Shown here in pieces: positions 1 to 5,097 of a stretch of DNA of 24,042 nt (position 1 is the first letter of the stretch; each line of letters starts with the position of its first letter). A program made the translations under genes and the position numbers. The stretch is from a virus. The DNA lies in the IMG/VR virus record IMGVR_UViG_3300025286_000140, positions 1 to 24,042 of that record; one strand, written 5' to 3'. The notes below the pieces were generated by a model, which was not told where the DNA came from, did no database searches, and saw only the letters and a program-made list of their open reading frames with translations.

Positions 1-108
1 GGCGGGTGACACCCCAACCCTGGTTGTCAAGGGGTATGGGGGTCTATTTAGCGCTCCTAAGTGGTTGATTTGTATAGAGTTTATAACGTAGCAAGCACGC
101 GTAAGTCC

Positions 109-137
109 TTGATTTATAAGGGAAAAGTAATTAAGAA
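109..137 (+). promoter_or_regulatory. Candidate sigma70-like promoter for the 202-680 gene pair
   Basis: TTGATT at 109-114 and TAAGAA at 132-137 are separated by 17 bp and lie 65 bp before the preferred start at 202. The arrangement resembles the better-supported promoter at 17244-17272 (TTTACT, 17 bp, TAAGAT). The match is imperfect and rests only on pattern reading. Confidence 0.3.
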
Positions 138-201
138 AAGGTTGGACAAACCCCTTTACTTCAGGCAATATGGTCTTGCTTTTAGCGAAAGGAGAAAGCA
201 A

Positions 202-465
202 ATGAAAGAAGTAAAACGAAGCAGTCTGGATATTCTAGACAGCATAGCTCAAGGAGCTAGGATTCTGGTTAGGAGCCGGGACCTTCTCAAAAACATGGGC
301 ATCAGTTTCGAACCAGCTTGGGAAGAAGGAGAAGAGAATGACCTCTTCGACGAGCTGTTTGAAATCGACAACCTCATCTGGGAGTTCATTGTGAATGCCC
401 ATGCCCGCAAAGGTGAAATCTGGAACCGAATCCAGGCAGACGTAGAAGAGGTGTCAAACTCATGA
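202..465 (+). CDS. Small hypothetical phage protein
   Basis: An 87-residue, acidic, probably all-helical protein that I do not recognise. The reading frame is open from a GTG at 61. The ATG at 202 is preferred because AAAGGAG lies about 8 bases before it, whereas the 61-201 part encodes a Lys/Arg/Tyr-rich stretch of different composition, has no ribosome site and contains a possible promoter. The product starts MKEVKRSSLDILDSIAQGAR and has a Trp- and Glu-rich middle (EPAWEEGEENDLFDELFEID). There is no signal peptide, membrane segment or cysteine motif. It is translationally coupled to the next gene by an ATGA overlap at 462-465, so the two products are probably made together. Function unknown. 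Confidence 0.6.
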   Translation: MKEVKRSSLDILDSIAQGARILVRSRDLLKNMGISFEPAWEEGEENDLFDELFEIDNLIWEFIVNAHARKGEIWNRIQADVEEVSNS

Positions 466-680
466 GCCTTAACCAATACGTTGAGAACCTAGAAGAAGCA
501 GGTATCGCAGATACCCGCACCTACTCACTCAATCATGGCATGGAAGTACTTTGGGGTGCTTACGTAATGCTGGATTTATCTGGCCGCAAAGCGTTCAACG
601 AGTTCGTCGGAGATCGAACCGTACGCGAGGCCTTGATCCAGTGGGCTAAAACTCAACCAGGGAACAACTCAAGGTTGTAA
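462..680 (+). CDS. Small hypothetical phage protein
   Basis: A 72-residue protein of unknown function, starting at an ATG that overlaps the previous stop in ATGA. GAGGTG about 9 bases upstream can serve as ribosome site. The sequence has a plausible globular composition (LNHGMEVLWGAYVMLDLSGR, then a charged helix and an Asn/Ser-rich end). It shows no cysteine pairs, membrane segment or nucleotide-binding motif. It is the last gene of a two-gene rightward unit, followed at once by two UUCG hairpins, the second a strong terminator. I could not assign it to a family. Confidence 0.6.
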   Translation: MSLNQYVENLEEAGIADTRTYSLNHGMEVLWGAYVMLDLSGRKAFNEFVGDRTVREALIQWAKTQPGNNSRL

Positions 681-695
681 CCAGAACATCCGGAC

Positions 696-713
696 GCGGG
701 ACTTCGGTCCCGC
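696..713 (+). other. UUCG hairpin between stop codon and terminator
   Basis: GCGGGAC (696-702), loop TTCG, GTCCCGC (707-713) is a perfect 7-bp stem closed by the very stable C(UUCG)G loop. It has no T-run after it, so alone it is unlikely to terminate. It may protect the 3' end or assist the terminator 24 bp downstream. Confidence 0.6.
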
Positions 714-736
714 TAAGGAGCCATAACCGACCTTTC

Positions 737-764
737 GCGGGGTCCTTCGGGACCCCGCTTTTTT
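737..764 (+). terminator. Intrinsic terminator of the 202-680 unit
   Basis: GCGGGGTCC (737-745), loop TTCG, GGACCCCGC (750-758), then six T residues (759-764). This is a textbook Rho-independent terminator on the plus strand, 57 bp after the stop codon at 680. Confidence 0.92.
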
Positions 765-786
765 ACCTGTTGTTTATGTATTGGTA

Positions 787-885
787 GGCGTTGGCGTTGG
801 CTAACTAGGTCCGGCGCTGGCGCTGGCTAATGTAATGAGTAGAGTAGAGTAGAGTAGAGTAGAGTAGAGTAGATTTGGATAGAGT
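787..885. repeat. Composite simple-repeat cassette, copy 1
   Basis: Two GGCGYTGGCGYTGGCTAA blocks (787-804 with TT, 813-830 with CT) are followed by seven perfect GAGTA units (837-871) and GGATAGAGT (877-885). Copy 2 at 1429-1514 has the same elements in the same order and orientation. The stretch holds no gene. On the leftward strand it reads as G-poor TACTC repeats, just beyond the terminator of the leftward gene pair. Confidence 0.85.
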
Positions 886-891
886 AGAGAC

Positions 892-917
892 AAAAAAAGG
901 GCCGCGCTAGGCGGCCC
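892..917 (-). terminator. Intrinsic terminator of the leftward 936-1336 gene pair
   Basis: GGGCCGC (899-905) pairs with GCGGCCC (911-917) around a 5-base loop. Seven A residues at 892-898 give a T7 run on the minus strand. It sits 18 bp beyond the minus-strand stop at 936. Confidence 0.88.
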
Positions 918-935
918 TCAAAAACTCCAGGACAA

Positions 936-1193
936 TCAGCCCTCGTAGCTCTCCCCCTCACAGAGCCCGCACATATACTCGCTAACGTCGTTGCCGTGTC
1001 GGCAAATGTACCACGGACGCCCGCGCGTCTTAGCGCGGCAATCTTCACAGTACAGCCCATCGCCATCTATGCCAGTGCTTCCGCACCGCATCTCAACGAC
1101 CTTGTAATCATACTTAGTGGGCACGACCTGATCGACCATGTTGGTACAGCCCCTTTGCGTTTTACGAGGAATATAAATAAAAGTGTCCCTCAT
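936..1193 (-). CDS. Small cysteine-rich, probably zinc-binding protein
   Basis: An 85-residue protein with seven cysteines: C16, C37, CEDC at 49-52, C64 followed by H66, and CGLC at 75-78. Paired CxxC knuckles suggest one or two bound zinc ions, as in zinc ribbons, so binding to nucleic acid or protein is possible but not shown. A GTG three codons earlier (1202) is open, but GGAGG would abut it. The ATG at 1193 has GGAGG about 10 bases upstream and overlaps the preceding stop in ATGA. A second possible start is Met19 at 1139, preceded by AAGGGG. It is the promoter-distal gene of a two-gene leftward unit and is followed by a strong terminator. Confidence 0.65.
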   Translation of the reverse strand: MRDTFIYIPRKTQRGCTNMVDQVVPTKYDYKVVEMRCGSTGIDGDGLYCEDCRAKTRGRPWYICRHGNDVSEYMCGLCEGESYEG

Positions 1194-1336
1194 GATTTGC
1201 ACGCCTCCAAGAACCGATCCCGGTCGAAGTTCGGGTTAGTGGTCGCGAGCGCATCCGCCATCGCGAAAACCAAAGCCGCCCCCGCGCCCGCCTCGCGCAG
1301 CACGTCGGCGATTAATTGAAAATGCTTTCTTGTCAT
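1190..1336 (-). CDS. 48-residue small phage protein (NPNFDRDRF motif)
   Basis: A short gene that a 60-codon cut-off misses. It begins MTRKHFQLIADVLREAG, continues through an Ala-rich helix and ends ATTNPNFDRDRFLEACKS. The ending TNPNFDRDRFLEAC is, from memory, a recurring motif in very small phage and plasmid proteins of unknown function. A predicted promoter lies 34 bp upstream (1370-1398). The stop overlaps the start of the cysteine-rich gene in ATGA, which indicates translational coupling. The codon pattern is consistent with coding, and the plus-strand frame opposite (996-1319) looks like a shadow. Function unknown. Confidence 0.72.
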   Translation of the reverse strand: MTRKHFQLIADVLREAGAGAALVFAMADALATTNPNFDRDRFLEACKS

Positions 1337-1369
1337 AACTAAGCTCTACTTTCTAGTAAATGGACCCCC

Positions 1370-1398
1370 ACTGTACCGCATACTACTTTACTTTGCAA
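1370..1398 (-). promoter_or_regulatory. Leftward promoter with CTTTACTTT element
   Basis: On the minus strand TTGCAA (1398-1393), 17 bp, TACAGT (1375-1370) make a good sigma70-like promoter for the 1336 gene. The 9-mer CTTTACTTT (plus strand 1386-1394) overlaps the -35 box and spacer. The same 9-mer occurs at three other intergenic promoters in the window. Confidence 0.55.
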
Positions 1399-1428
1399 CT
1401 TAGCCACAAGACCTTTTTTCGCTTTTTT

Positions 1429-1514
1429 GGCGCTGGCGTTGGCTATATATAGGCGCTGGCGTAGGCGCTGGCCCCGTAGCTATGTTGGGTAGAGTAGAGT
1501 AGAGAGGATAGAGT
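1429..1514. repeat. Composite simple-repeat cassette, copy 2
   Basis: GGCGCTGGCGTTGGCTA (1429-1445), the palindrome CTATATATAG (1443-1452), further GGCGCTGGC units to about 1472, then GAGTA-type units (1488-1504) and GGATAGAGT (1506-1514). It repeats the order of copy 1 at 787-885. It begins immediately at the 3' end of the leftward terminase gene. Confidence 0.8.
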
Positions 1515-2047
1515 TAATCGGTAGAGTGGTCGGTTACCTGATCGATGACCACGGGCAACCGCTTCTTAATCAGCGACCCTAGGCGCTCGATCAATGCGTC
1601 CTTGCTCAGACCATGCACTTGCGCGGTCAAGACCTCCCGCCGGTCGATGTACAACCCCGCTACCTTGCCCCGCGACACCTCGGCCGTGACCGCAGCCGAG
1701 TGGTTCCCGGCCTCGGAGGCTGCGTTCCGAAGATCGTACAGAGCGCCAAGGTGCGACTCTGTAGTAACTCGCTCACGTTCAGCGTTCGCGAGTTGAAGCT
1801 CAATCATGTAATTTCGGATCATTGGGTTGTGGTTGAGTAACACCGAGCCCTGACGTTTTGCCGCGTTCCGATTTTTGGTATATCCGGCTCGCATCGCCGC
1901 GTCCGTAGCGGTTTGGCCTTTCATGTACTCCCGGACAAACTTCTTTTGGCGCGTGTTCAGTTCTTGCCAAACCTTGCCCTCGGGATCAACTTGCCCCTGT
2001 CCCTCATCGGCGGGGACCATTGGTGTCCATTCGAGCGGCTTAACCAT
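1514..2047 (-). CDS. Terminase small subunit
   Basis: A 177-residue protein recognised as a phage terminase small subunit of the Terminase_2 type. Such proteins bind the packaging-initiation site and hand viral DNA to the large-subunit motor. The diagnostic region is residues 30-85: LNTRQKKFVREYMKGQTATD, then AAMRAGY with its helix-turn-helix, Lys/Arg-rich turn and LLNHNP. The C-terminal half is helical and probably forms the oligomer. The ATG at 2047 has AAGGGAG about 12 bases upstream, rather far; Met10 is an alternative. No large subunit follows downstream, where small unrelated leftward genes and a repeat cassette lie instead. The gene faces away from the early rightward genes across a 470-bp control region. 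Confidence 0.85.
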   Translation of the reverse strand: MVKPLEWTPMVPADEGQGQVDPEGKVWQELNTRQKKFVREYMKGQTATDAAMRAGYTKNRNAAKRQGSVLLNHNPMIRNYMIELQLANAERERVTTESHLGALYDLRNAASEAGNHSAAVTAEVSRGKVAGLYIDRREVLTAQVHGLSKDALIERLGSLIKKRLPVVIDQVTDHSTD

Positions 2048-2517
2048 CGGTAATTACGTCTCCCTTAGGTGTTTTTCAAACGGTTTGGAAGTAACAAATT
2101 TAACATGTTTTGCTATCTGGATAGACTCTTCTCTTTTCTGAACCACTTGACCTCACGAAAGTAATAGTAATAGGGTTTTTTTCAAAAGTAATAACTTCGC
2201 TCTAGCCATGATGTTTCCTACCTTTTGACCTTCTAATTATTACCATTATTACTTTATTACCGTCGTTACACTTTTTTTTCAAAAAAGTTTTTGCTCTCAA
2301 ATAACCAATAGGGTAATAAATAATAGCCAAAAAAACGGAGTTATGCGGCCTCCAGGCCGACGCCCTATTACTTTTCATCCCCGAACCGCTTTACATTAGC
2401 CTATTTTTGTGAAAAACTGTCTCTGTTTTAGGAGGTTTTGACCGAAAAAACACGGTTTTAAGCCATTTTTACACACTGGGTTTTTATCCAGTAGAAAGAC
2501 AGAAATAGGAAAGATTT
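2048..2517. promoter_or_regulatory. AT-rich divergent control region with TATTAC repeats (candidate origin or operator)
   Basis: A 470-bp gene-free stretch between the leftward terminase gene and the rightward small-gene run. It holds three tandem TTATTAC (2237-2243, 2246-2252, 2254-2260), reverse copies GTAATA(A/G) at 2161, 2167, 2188 and 2313, and CTATTAC at 2365. AGTAATAGGG (2166-2175) and CCCTATTACT (2363-2372) form a perfect inverted repeat. ACTTTTTT (2270-2277) pairs with AAAAAAGT (2281-2288), and CGGCCT/AGGCCG (2346-2359) is a GC-rich palindrome. TTGACC boxes lie at 2147, 2225 and 2438. Repeated short motifs in AT-rich DNA fit iterons or repressor sites; which of these is inference. 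Confidence 0.5.
2468..2497 (+). promoter_or_regulatory. Candidate promoter for the 2518-4981 run
   Basis: TTTACA (2468-2473) and TAGAAA (2492-2497) are 18 bp apart and 20 bp before the start at 2518. The spacer contains the small inverted repeat CTGG/CCAG. TAGAAAGACAGAAA (2492-2505) recurs exactly at 5001-5014 upstream of the next rightward unit, so it may instead be a leader or regulatory element. Confidence 0.3.
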
Positions 2518-2763
2518 ATGAAGCCTTCTTACGAACCTTTGACGAAAGTCCTTACCTCATTACGTAGTCAGTTCGATACCGCGTGGGTAGTCGTTAAGTT
2601 TAACGATGGTCAATACAAAATTTGGGCTGATTACGGGGACAATGTGTGGGGGAGTCCGGCTTACGAAGTGCTGGACTATTTCACGGACTACCGCGCCGCT
2701 CAAAAGGCAGTAAGGCAAGATCGAGCGGGGGAGTACGTGCAACTTGATTCTAGAACTACATGA
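2518..2763 (+). CDS. Small hypothetical protein, first gene of the early-type run
   Basis: An 81-residue protein with AGGAAAG about 5 bases before the ATG. The middle is aromatic (FDTAWVVVKFNDGQYKIWAD) and looks like a small beta-rich fold, followed by a helix rich in Ala, Arg and Gln. No family was recognised. It is the first of eight overlapping small genes that probably form one transcript starting in the AT-rich control region. Its stop overlaps the start of the next gene (ATGA at 2760-2763). Position and size are typical of phage accessory or host-takeover genes, but that is inference from context only. Confidence 0.65.
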   Translation: MKPSYEPLTKVLTSLRSQFDTAWVVVKFNDGQYKIWADYGDNVWGSPAYEVLDYFTDYRAAQKAVRQDRAGEYVQLDSRTT

Positions 2764-2915
2764 TTTGCCCCGACTGCGGGGAGGGCACATTGCAGTATCA
2801 GCCCGAGGAATGGGAGGGAGGGGAGCGCCCTGCGCTGCAGTACCCCGAACTTTATTTTTGTAACGAGTGTGGGGTGACTCACACACCTGAAGAAATGAGA
2901 GAGAGGTTTTTATGA
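2760..2915 (+). CDS. 51-residue zinc-ribbon protein
   Basis: A short gene missed by a 60-codon limit. The product begins MICPDCGEGTLQYQPEEWEG and has a second knuckle, YFCNECGVTHTPEEM, so CPDC (residues 3-6) and CNEC (34-37) form a classic four-cysteine zinc ribbon of about 35 residues. Such small ribbons commonly bind nucleic acids or transcription proteins; the partner here is unknown. Both ends are coupled: its ATG overlaps the upstream stop and its TGA (2913-2915) overlaps the next ATG (2912). The perfect fit between neighbours makes it very likely real. Confidence 0.8.
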   Translation: MICPDCGEGTLQYQPEEWEGGERPALQYPELYFCNECGVTHTPEEMRERFL

Positions 2916-3268
2916 GTAGTGTTTTATGGGAAAACGATGAGCCTGTAACCGAGCTAGATATCTCGGTTCCGGCGTGGATTGAGCAAGACATATCGCCCTA
3001 TACCGTTGCCGCCATCAATCAAGGTGGTTGCGCGTCGGGTTCGTACATGCCTGCGGTGACGTATTACCAAGCGCGGGAAACCATGAGCGACTATGGCGAT
3101 GACGTACTCGACTACATTGAGGAAGCTTACGGCGAATTGCCCCCGCTCCCCAAAGGTGAGAGTTGGTCCGGCATGGCTGTGTTCTATCTTTCCGTAGCGG
3201 TCGAATTGTGGGCCGCGGGTGTTGAGGACGAGCTCATTGACGCTTTAGACGATGAGGATGCCGCATGA
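2912..3268 (+). CDS. Conserved small phage protein (DUF7222-like, tentative)
   Basis: A 118-residue acidic protein. The stretch CASGSYMPAVTYYQARETMS, then DDVLDYIEEAYGELP, then SWSGMAVFYLSVAVELWA is reminiscent of a family of small phage proteins I know as DUF7222-like; the assignment is from memory and tentative. No catalytic motif is evident. The second helix (WSGMAVFYLSVAVELWAAG) is hydrophobic but broken by charged flanks, so it is probably a core helix and not a membrane span. It ends with DEDAA. Its last codons plus the next start belong to a 21-bp sequence (3254-3274) duplicated exactly at the next gene junction. Confidence 0.65.
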   Translation: MSSVLWENDEPVTELDISVPAWIEQDISPYTVAAINQGGCASGSYMPAVTYYQARETMSDYGDDVLDYIEEAYGELPPLPKGESWSGMAVFYLSVAVELWAAGVEDELIDALDDEDAA

Positions 3269-3274
3269 CCACTT
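3254..3274 (+). repeat. Gene-junction linker repeat, copy 1
   Basis: A 21-bp sequence spanning the end of one gene (DAA, stop) and the start of the next (MTT), identical to 3448-3468. The 12-mer CCGCATGACCAC inside it recurs at 4149-4160. Confidence 0.85.
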
Positions 3275-3462
3275 TTGATTCGGTTAGATTAGACGACGAA
3301 AAACTAGGGCGTGCTGTCACCAACTATGTTGAAAGCATGACTAGAGAACAACTTGAGTTTTATGTGGCGACAGAAAGGCTCGATTATTTTTGTGGCAATT
3401 CTGTAGATCAAGAGGAAGTAGATCGATTTATAGAAGAGTATGGCGGGGAGGATGCCGCATGA
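3265..3462 (+). CDS. Small acidic protein with short helical motif
   Basis: A 65-residue acidic protein starting MTTFDSVRLDDEKLG with a central helix MTREQLEFYVATERLDYF and an ending EEVDRFIEEYGGEDAA. The MxREQLxxxVxxxLxDYF pattern is, as I recall, common in very small phage proteins of unknown function. It overlaps its upstream neighbour by ATGA and its downstream neighbour in the same way. The last residues and stop again fall in the duplicated 21-bp linker. No regulatory or enzymatic motif is visible. Confidence 0.65.
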   Translation: MTTFDSVRLDDEKLGRAVTNYVESMTREQLEFYVATERLDYFCGNSVDQEEVDRFIEEYGGEDAA

Positions 3463-3468
3463 CCACTT
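3448..3468 (+). repeat. Gene-junction linker repeat, copy 2
   Basis: Perfect copy of 3254-3274 at the following gene junction. Similarity extends to the third junction: TGGCGGGGAGG (3441-3451 and 3727-3737) and ATGACCACTTACG (3459-3471 and 3746-3758) occur at both, separated by 7 and 8 bp. Confidence 0.85.
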
Positions 3469-3746
3469 ACGACGATTTAACGCAACTGTTACGCGACACC
3501 TATGACGGTGATTCGTGGGGCAATGTTATGGAGGCGTTGTTTGAGAGTGCCGGACATATGCATGCTCGCGGCCTTTCGATTCCGGCAACGTGGTTGTATT
3601 CGCCGGGGGCTGGGGGTGATGGCACCGACCCCGAATGCATTTGGTACGACTTTTGTAAAGAGGCAACCGACGATGCACTCGTAAAATTTGCCACGATGCT
3701 AGAGCGGTATTCCGCGAAATTAACCGTGGCGGGGAGGGACTACTAA
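3459..3746 (+). CDS. Small hypothetical protein of the cassette run
   Basis: A 95-residue protein of unknown function. The frame is open from 3390, but the start at 3459 is chosen because it overlaps the previous stop in ATGA and gives the MTTYDDL beginning shared with its neighbours. The sequence mixes acidic helices (NVMEALFESAGHMHARGLSI) with a Gly/Pro loop (SPGAGGDGTDPEC) and a helical C-terminus (DALVKFATMLERY). Two cysteines (PEC, FCK) are not arranged as a metal site. Its stop shares one base with the next start (TAATG at 3744-3748). Confidence 0.65.
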   Translation: MTTYDDLTQLLRDTYDGDSWGNVMEALFESAGHMHARGLSIPATWLYSPGAGGDGTDPECIWYDFCKEATDDALVKFATMLERYSAKLTVAGRDY

Positions 3747-4156
3747 TGACCACTTACGCTAGTGTCTATGGCTATCGAACGGGACATTTTGTCGAAGATG
3801 ACTTGGAGTGGTGCCTCTACGCGGTCTCTGGTGATTGCTCGTCTCGTGGGATGTCGGATGTCGGCGACGTTATCCAGTTCAAAAACAAACACTCGGCGCT
3901 TGTAGCGAGTTTCCTTAGGGCGCAACTCGAATGGGATCTTTGCTCTTGTTTAGAGTTTCCTGGCGTAGATCAACCCAGTACAGAGGAACAGGAACATCGT
4001 CGCACTGTGTTGCGGGATATGTTCGATAGAGGCCATGAGCTTATAGAAGCGGGGGTTTTTCATCATAAATGGCATGTTAGAACACAATGGGCGTTAGGCG
4101 AGCCCGACGAGTTTGAGGGCCGAAAAGACTACAGATTCGTGGAGGCTTCCGCATGA
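3746..4156 (+). CDS. Small hypothetical protein of the cassette run
   Basis: A 136-residue protein of unknown function starting MTTYASVYGYRTGHFVEDDL, so its first four residues match its neighbour exactly at DNA level (13-bp identity). It holds an aromatic N-terminal part, four scattered cysteines (WCLY, DCSS, DLCSC) and a His-rich helix GHELIEAGVFHHKWHVRTQW. The histidines and cysteines could bind a metal, but no recognised motif is present. It sits between coupled genes with a one-base overlap upstream and ATGA downstream. Confidence 0.6.
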   Translation: MTTYASVYGYRTGHFVEDDLEWCLYAVSGDCSSRGMSDVGDVIQFKNKHSALVASFLRAQLEWDLCSCLEFPGVDQPSTEEQEHRRTVLRDMFDRGHELIEAGVFHHKWHVRTQWALGEPDEFEGRKDYRFVEASA

Positions 4157-4359
4157 CCACCATTCGCATTGATGTATCCGTGGGCGACGCTGGACTCAAG
4201 CAATACGGCAAGGTGTTCAACGCTCGGGATCCTGCCGAGGCCAAACAGTTTCTGATTGACGATCTCAAGGGCGACCCGTTTACGTGGGGTAAGCGGTTGG
4301 TAGACATCGTGGGTAGAGAGGGCGTCGAGCTTAAAGTGAGCGAGGTGAAAAATGCGTAA
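4153..4359 (+). CDS. Small hypothetical protein of the cassette run
   Basis: A 68-residue protein, MTTIRIDVSVGDAGLKQYGK followed by VFNARDPAEAKQFLIDDLKG. The alternation of a short strand, a helix (AEAKQFLIDDL) and a final strand (GVELKVSEVK) looks like a compact alpha/beta fold. No family was recognised. The ATG overlaps the previous stop in ATGA inside a partial linker sequence (CCGCATGACCAC at 4149-4160). It overlaps the next gene by 8 bases. Confidence 0.6.
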   Translation: MTTIRIDVSVGDAGLKQYGKVFNARDPAEAKQFLIDDLKGDPFTWGKRLVDIVGREGVELKVSEVKNA

Positions 4360-4981
4360 ATCAAAAGCCCGTCCTTGGCACGCTTTAACTCCCGAAAAGG
4401 TAGAGGCTATAAATTCTCCAGGCCGGTATACGGACGGGGGTTGTTTGTCTCTTGTAGTGCGACGGGCAAAAAACGGCGATCACTTATGGAAGCATTGGGT
4501 GCTTCGAACCTCGACACAGGGACTGCGCGTAGACATGAGTTTAGGACCACTGAAAATAGTGTCTTTAGCCAAGGCCCGCGTGCTGGCTTATAAATATCGT
4601 GGGCTAGCGAAAGAAGGGATAAATCCTATTCTCTACCGTCAAAAGGAACGAAAGGCAAAAATGACTGAAGACAGGACTGTCGCCACAAAACTTGAGCTTT
4701 CCTTCACGGCGAAACAGATTTCCTACCTCGCGCACACGAGTTGCGCGTCTTTTGTCGAGGATCAACCGGGGCGTTTTGAAATTCATGACGTTTCCGAGAA
4801 CGAACATCTCATGGGGTCGGGTTGGCTGCACTGGCTTGAAGGCGACTCCTATCTGTCGGCCATCGCCATGCAGCAAGCGTGTGTTGCGCGGGGCTTCCAC
4901 GCCTCCATCCTGATCGATGACGCCGATGACGAAAAAAATGAATGGGTAGTGTGGACCGACGATCCCCTGGATATGAAATAA
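4352..4981 (+). CDS. Integrase arm-binding domain (DUF4102-like) fused to an unrelated tail; no catalytic core
   Basis: A 209-residue protein. Residues 11-100 match the N-terminal arm-type DNA-binding domain of P4-like tyrosine integrases: LTPEKVEAI, PGRYTDGGCLSLVV, a HWVLR strand, MSLGPLKIVSLAKARVLA and the end of the helix LAKEGINPI. Full integrases (about 400 residues) continue with a core-binding domain and an R..HxxR..Y catalytic domain. Here residues 104-209 are instead an acidic aromatic segment (GSGWLHWLEGDSYLSAIAMQ, EWVVWTDDP) with no integrase signature, and no catalytic domain lies in any frame downstream. An internal ATG at 4661 (Met104) has a plausible ribosome site, so the tail may once have been, or still be, a separate cassette gene. 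Preceded by GAGGTGAAAA. A DNA-binding regulator or integrase relic are both possible. Confidence 0.7.
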   Translation: MRKSKARPWHALTPEKVEAINSPGRYTDGGCLSLVVRRAKNGDHLWKHWVLRTSTQGLRVDMSLGPLKIVSLAKARVLAYKYRGLAKEGINPILYRQKERKAKMTEDRTVATKLELSFTAKQISYLAHTSCASFVEDQPGRFEIHDVSENEHLMGSGWLHWLEGDSYLSAIAMQQACVARGFHASILIDDADDEKNEWVVWTDDPLDMK

Positions 4982-5097
4982 GTGAGAGATTAATTCGTCT
5001 TAGAAAGACAGAAAGTAGAGAGGTAAAGCCTATGGTCTGAAACTGGTTCGCAGTAGAAGTCTAATTTTTTATTAATCAAACTACAGGAGTAGTTAAA
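4982..5097 (+). promoter_or_regulatory. Leader region before the 5098-6236 pair
   Basis: A 116-bp gap. It contains GTCTTAGAAAGAC (4998-5010, a 5-3-5 hairpin) overlapping TAGAAAGACAGAAA (5001-5014), which is also at 2492-2505. An AT-rich run precedes the AGGAG ribosome site of 5098. I found no convincing -35/-10 pair; this may be a processed leader inside one long transcript or a weak promoter. Confidence 0.35.

Noticed and set aside
61-201. GTG-started extension of the first gene
   Set aside because: No ribosome site at 61, composition differs from the rest, and the ATG at 202 has a strong AAAGGAG.
837-871. Phase-variation repeat inside a gene
   Set aside because: The GAGTA tract lies between genes and past a terminator; it is in no credible reading frame.
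996-1319. Plus-strand frame of 107 codons
   Set aside because: Lies opposite the coupled leftward pair 936-1336, which has promoter, ribosome sites, ATGA overlap and terminator; the plus product is Ala/Ser-rich with no family pattern.
4352-4981. Functional tyrosine integrase and att site
   Set aside because: No catalytic Arg-His-Arg-Tyr domain in any frame, and no tRNA gene or duplicated att-like core found nearby.
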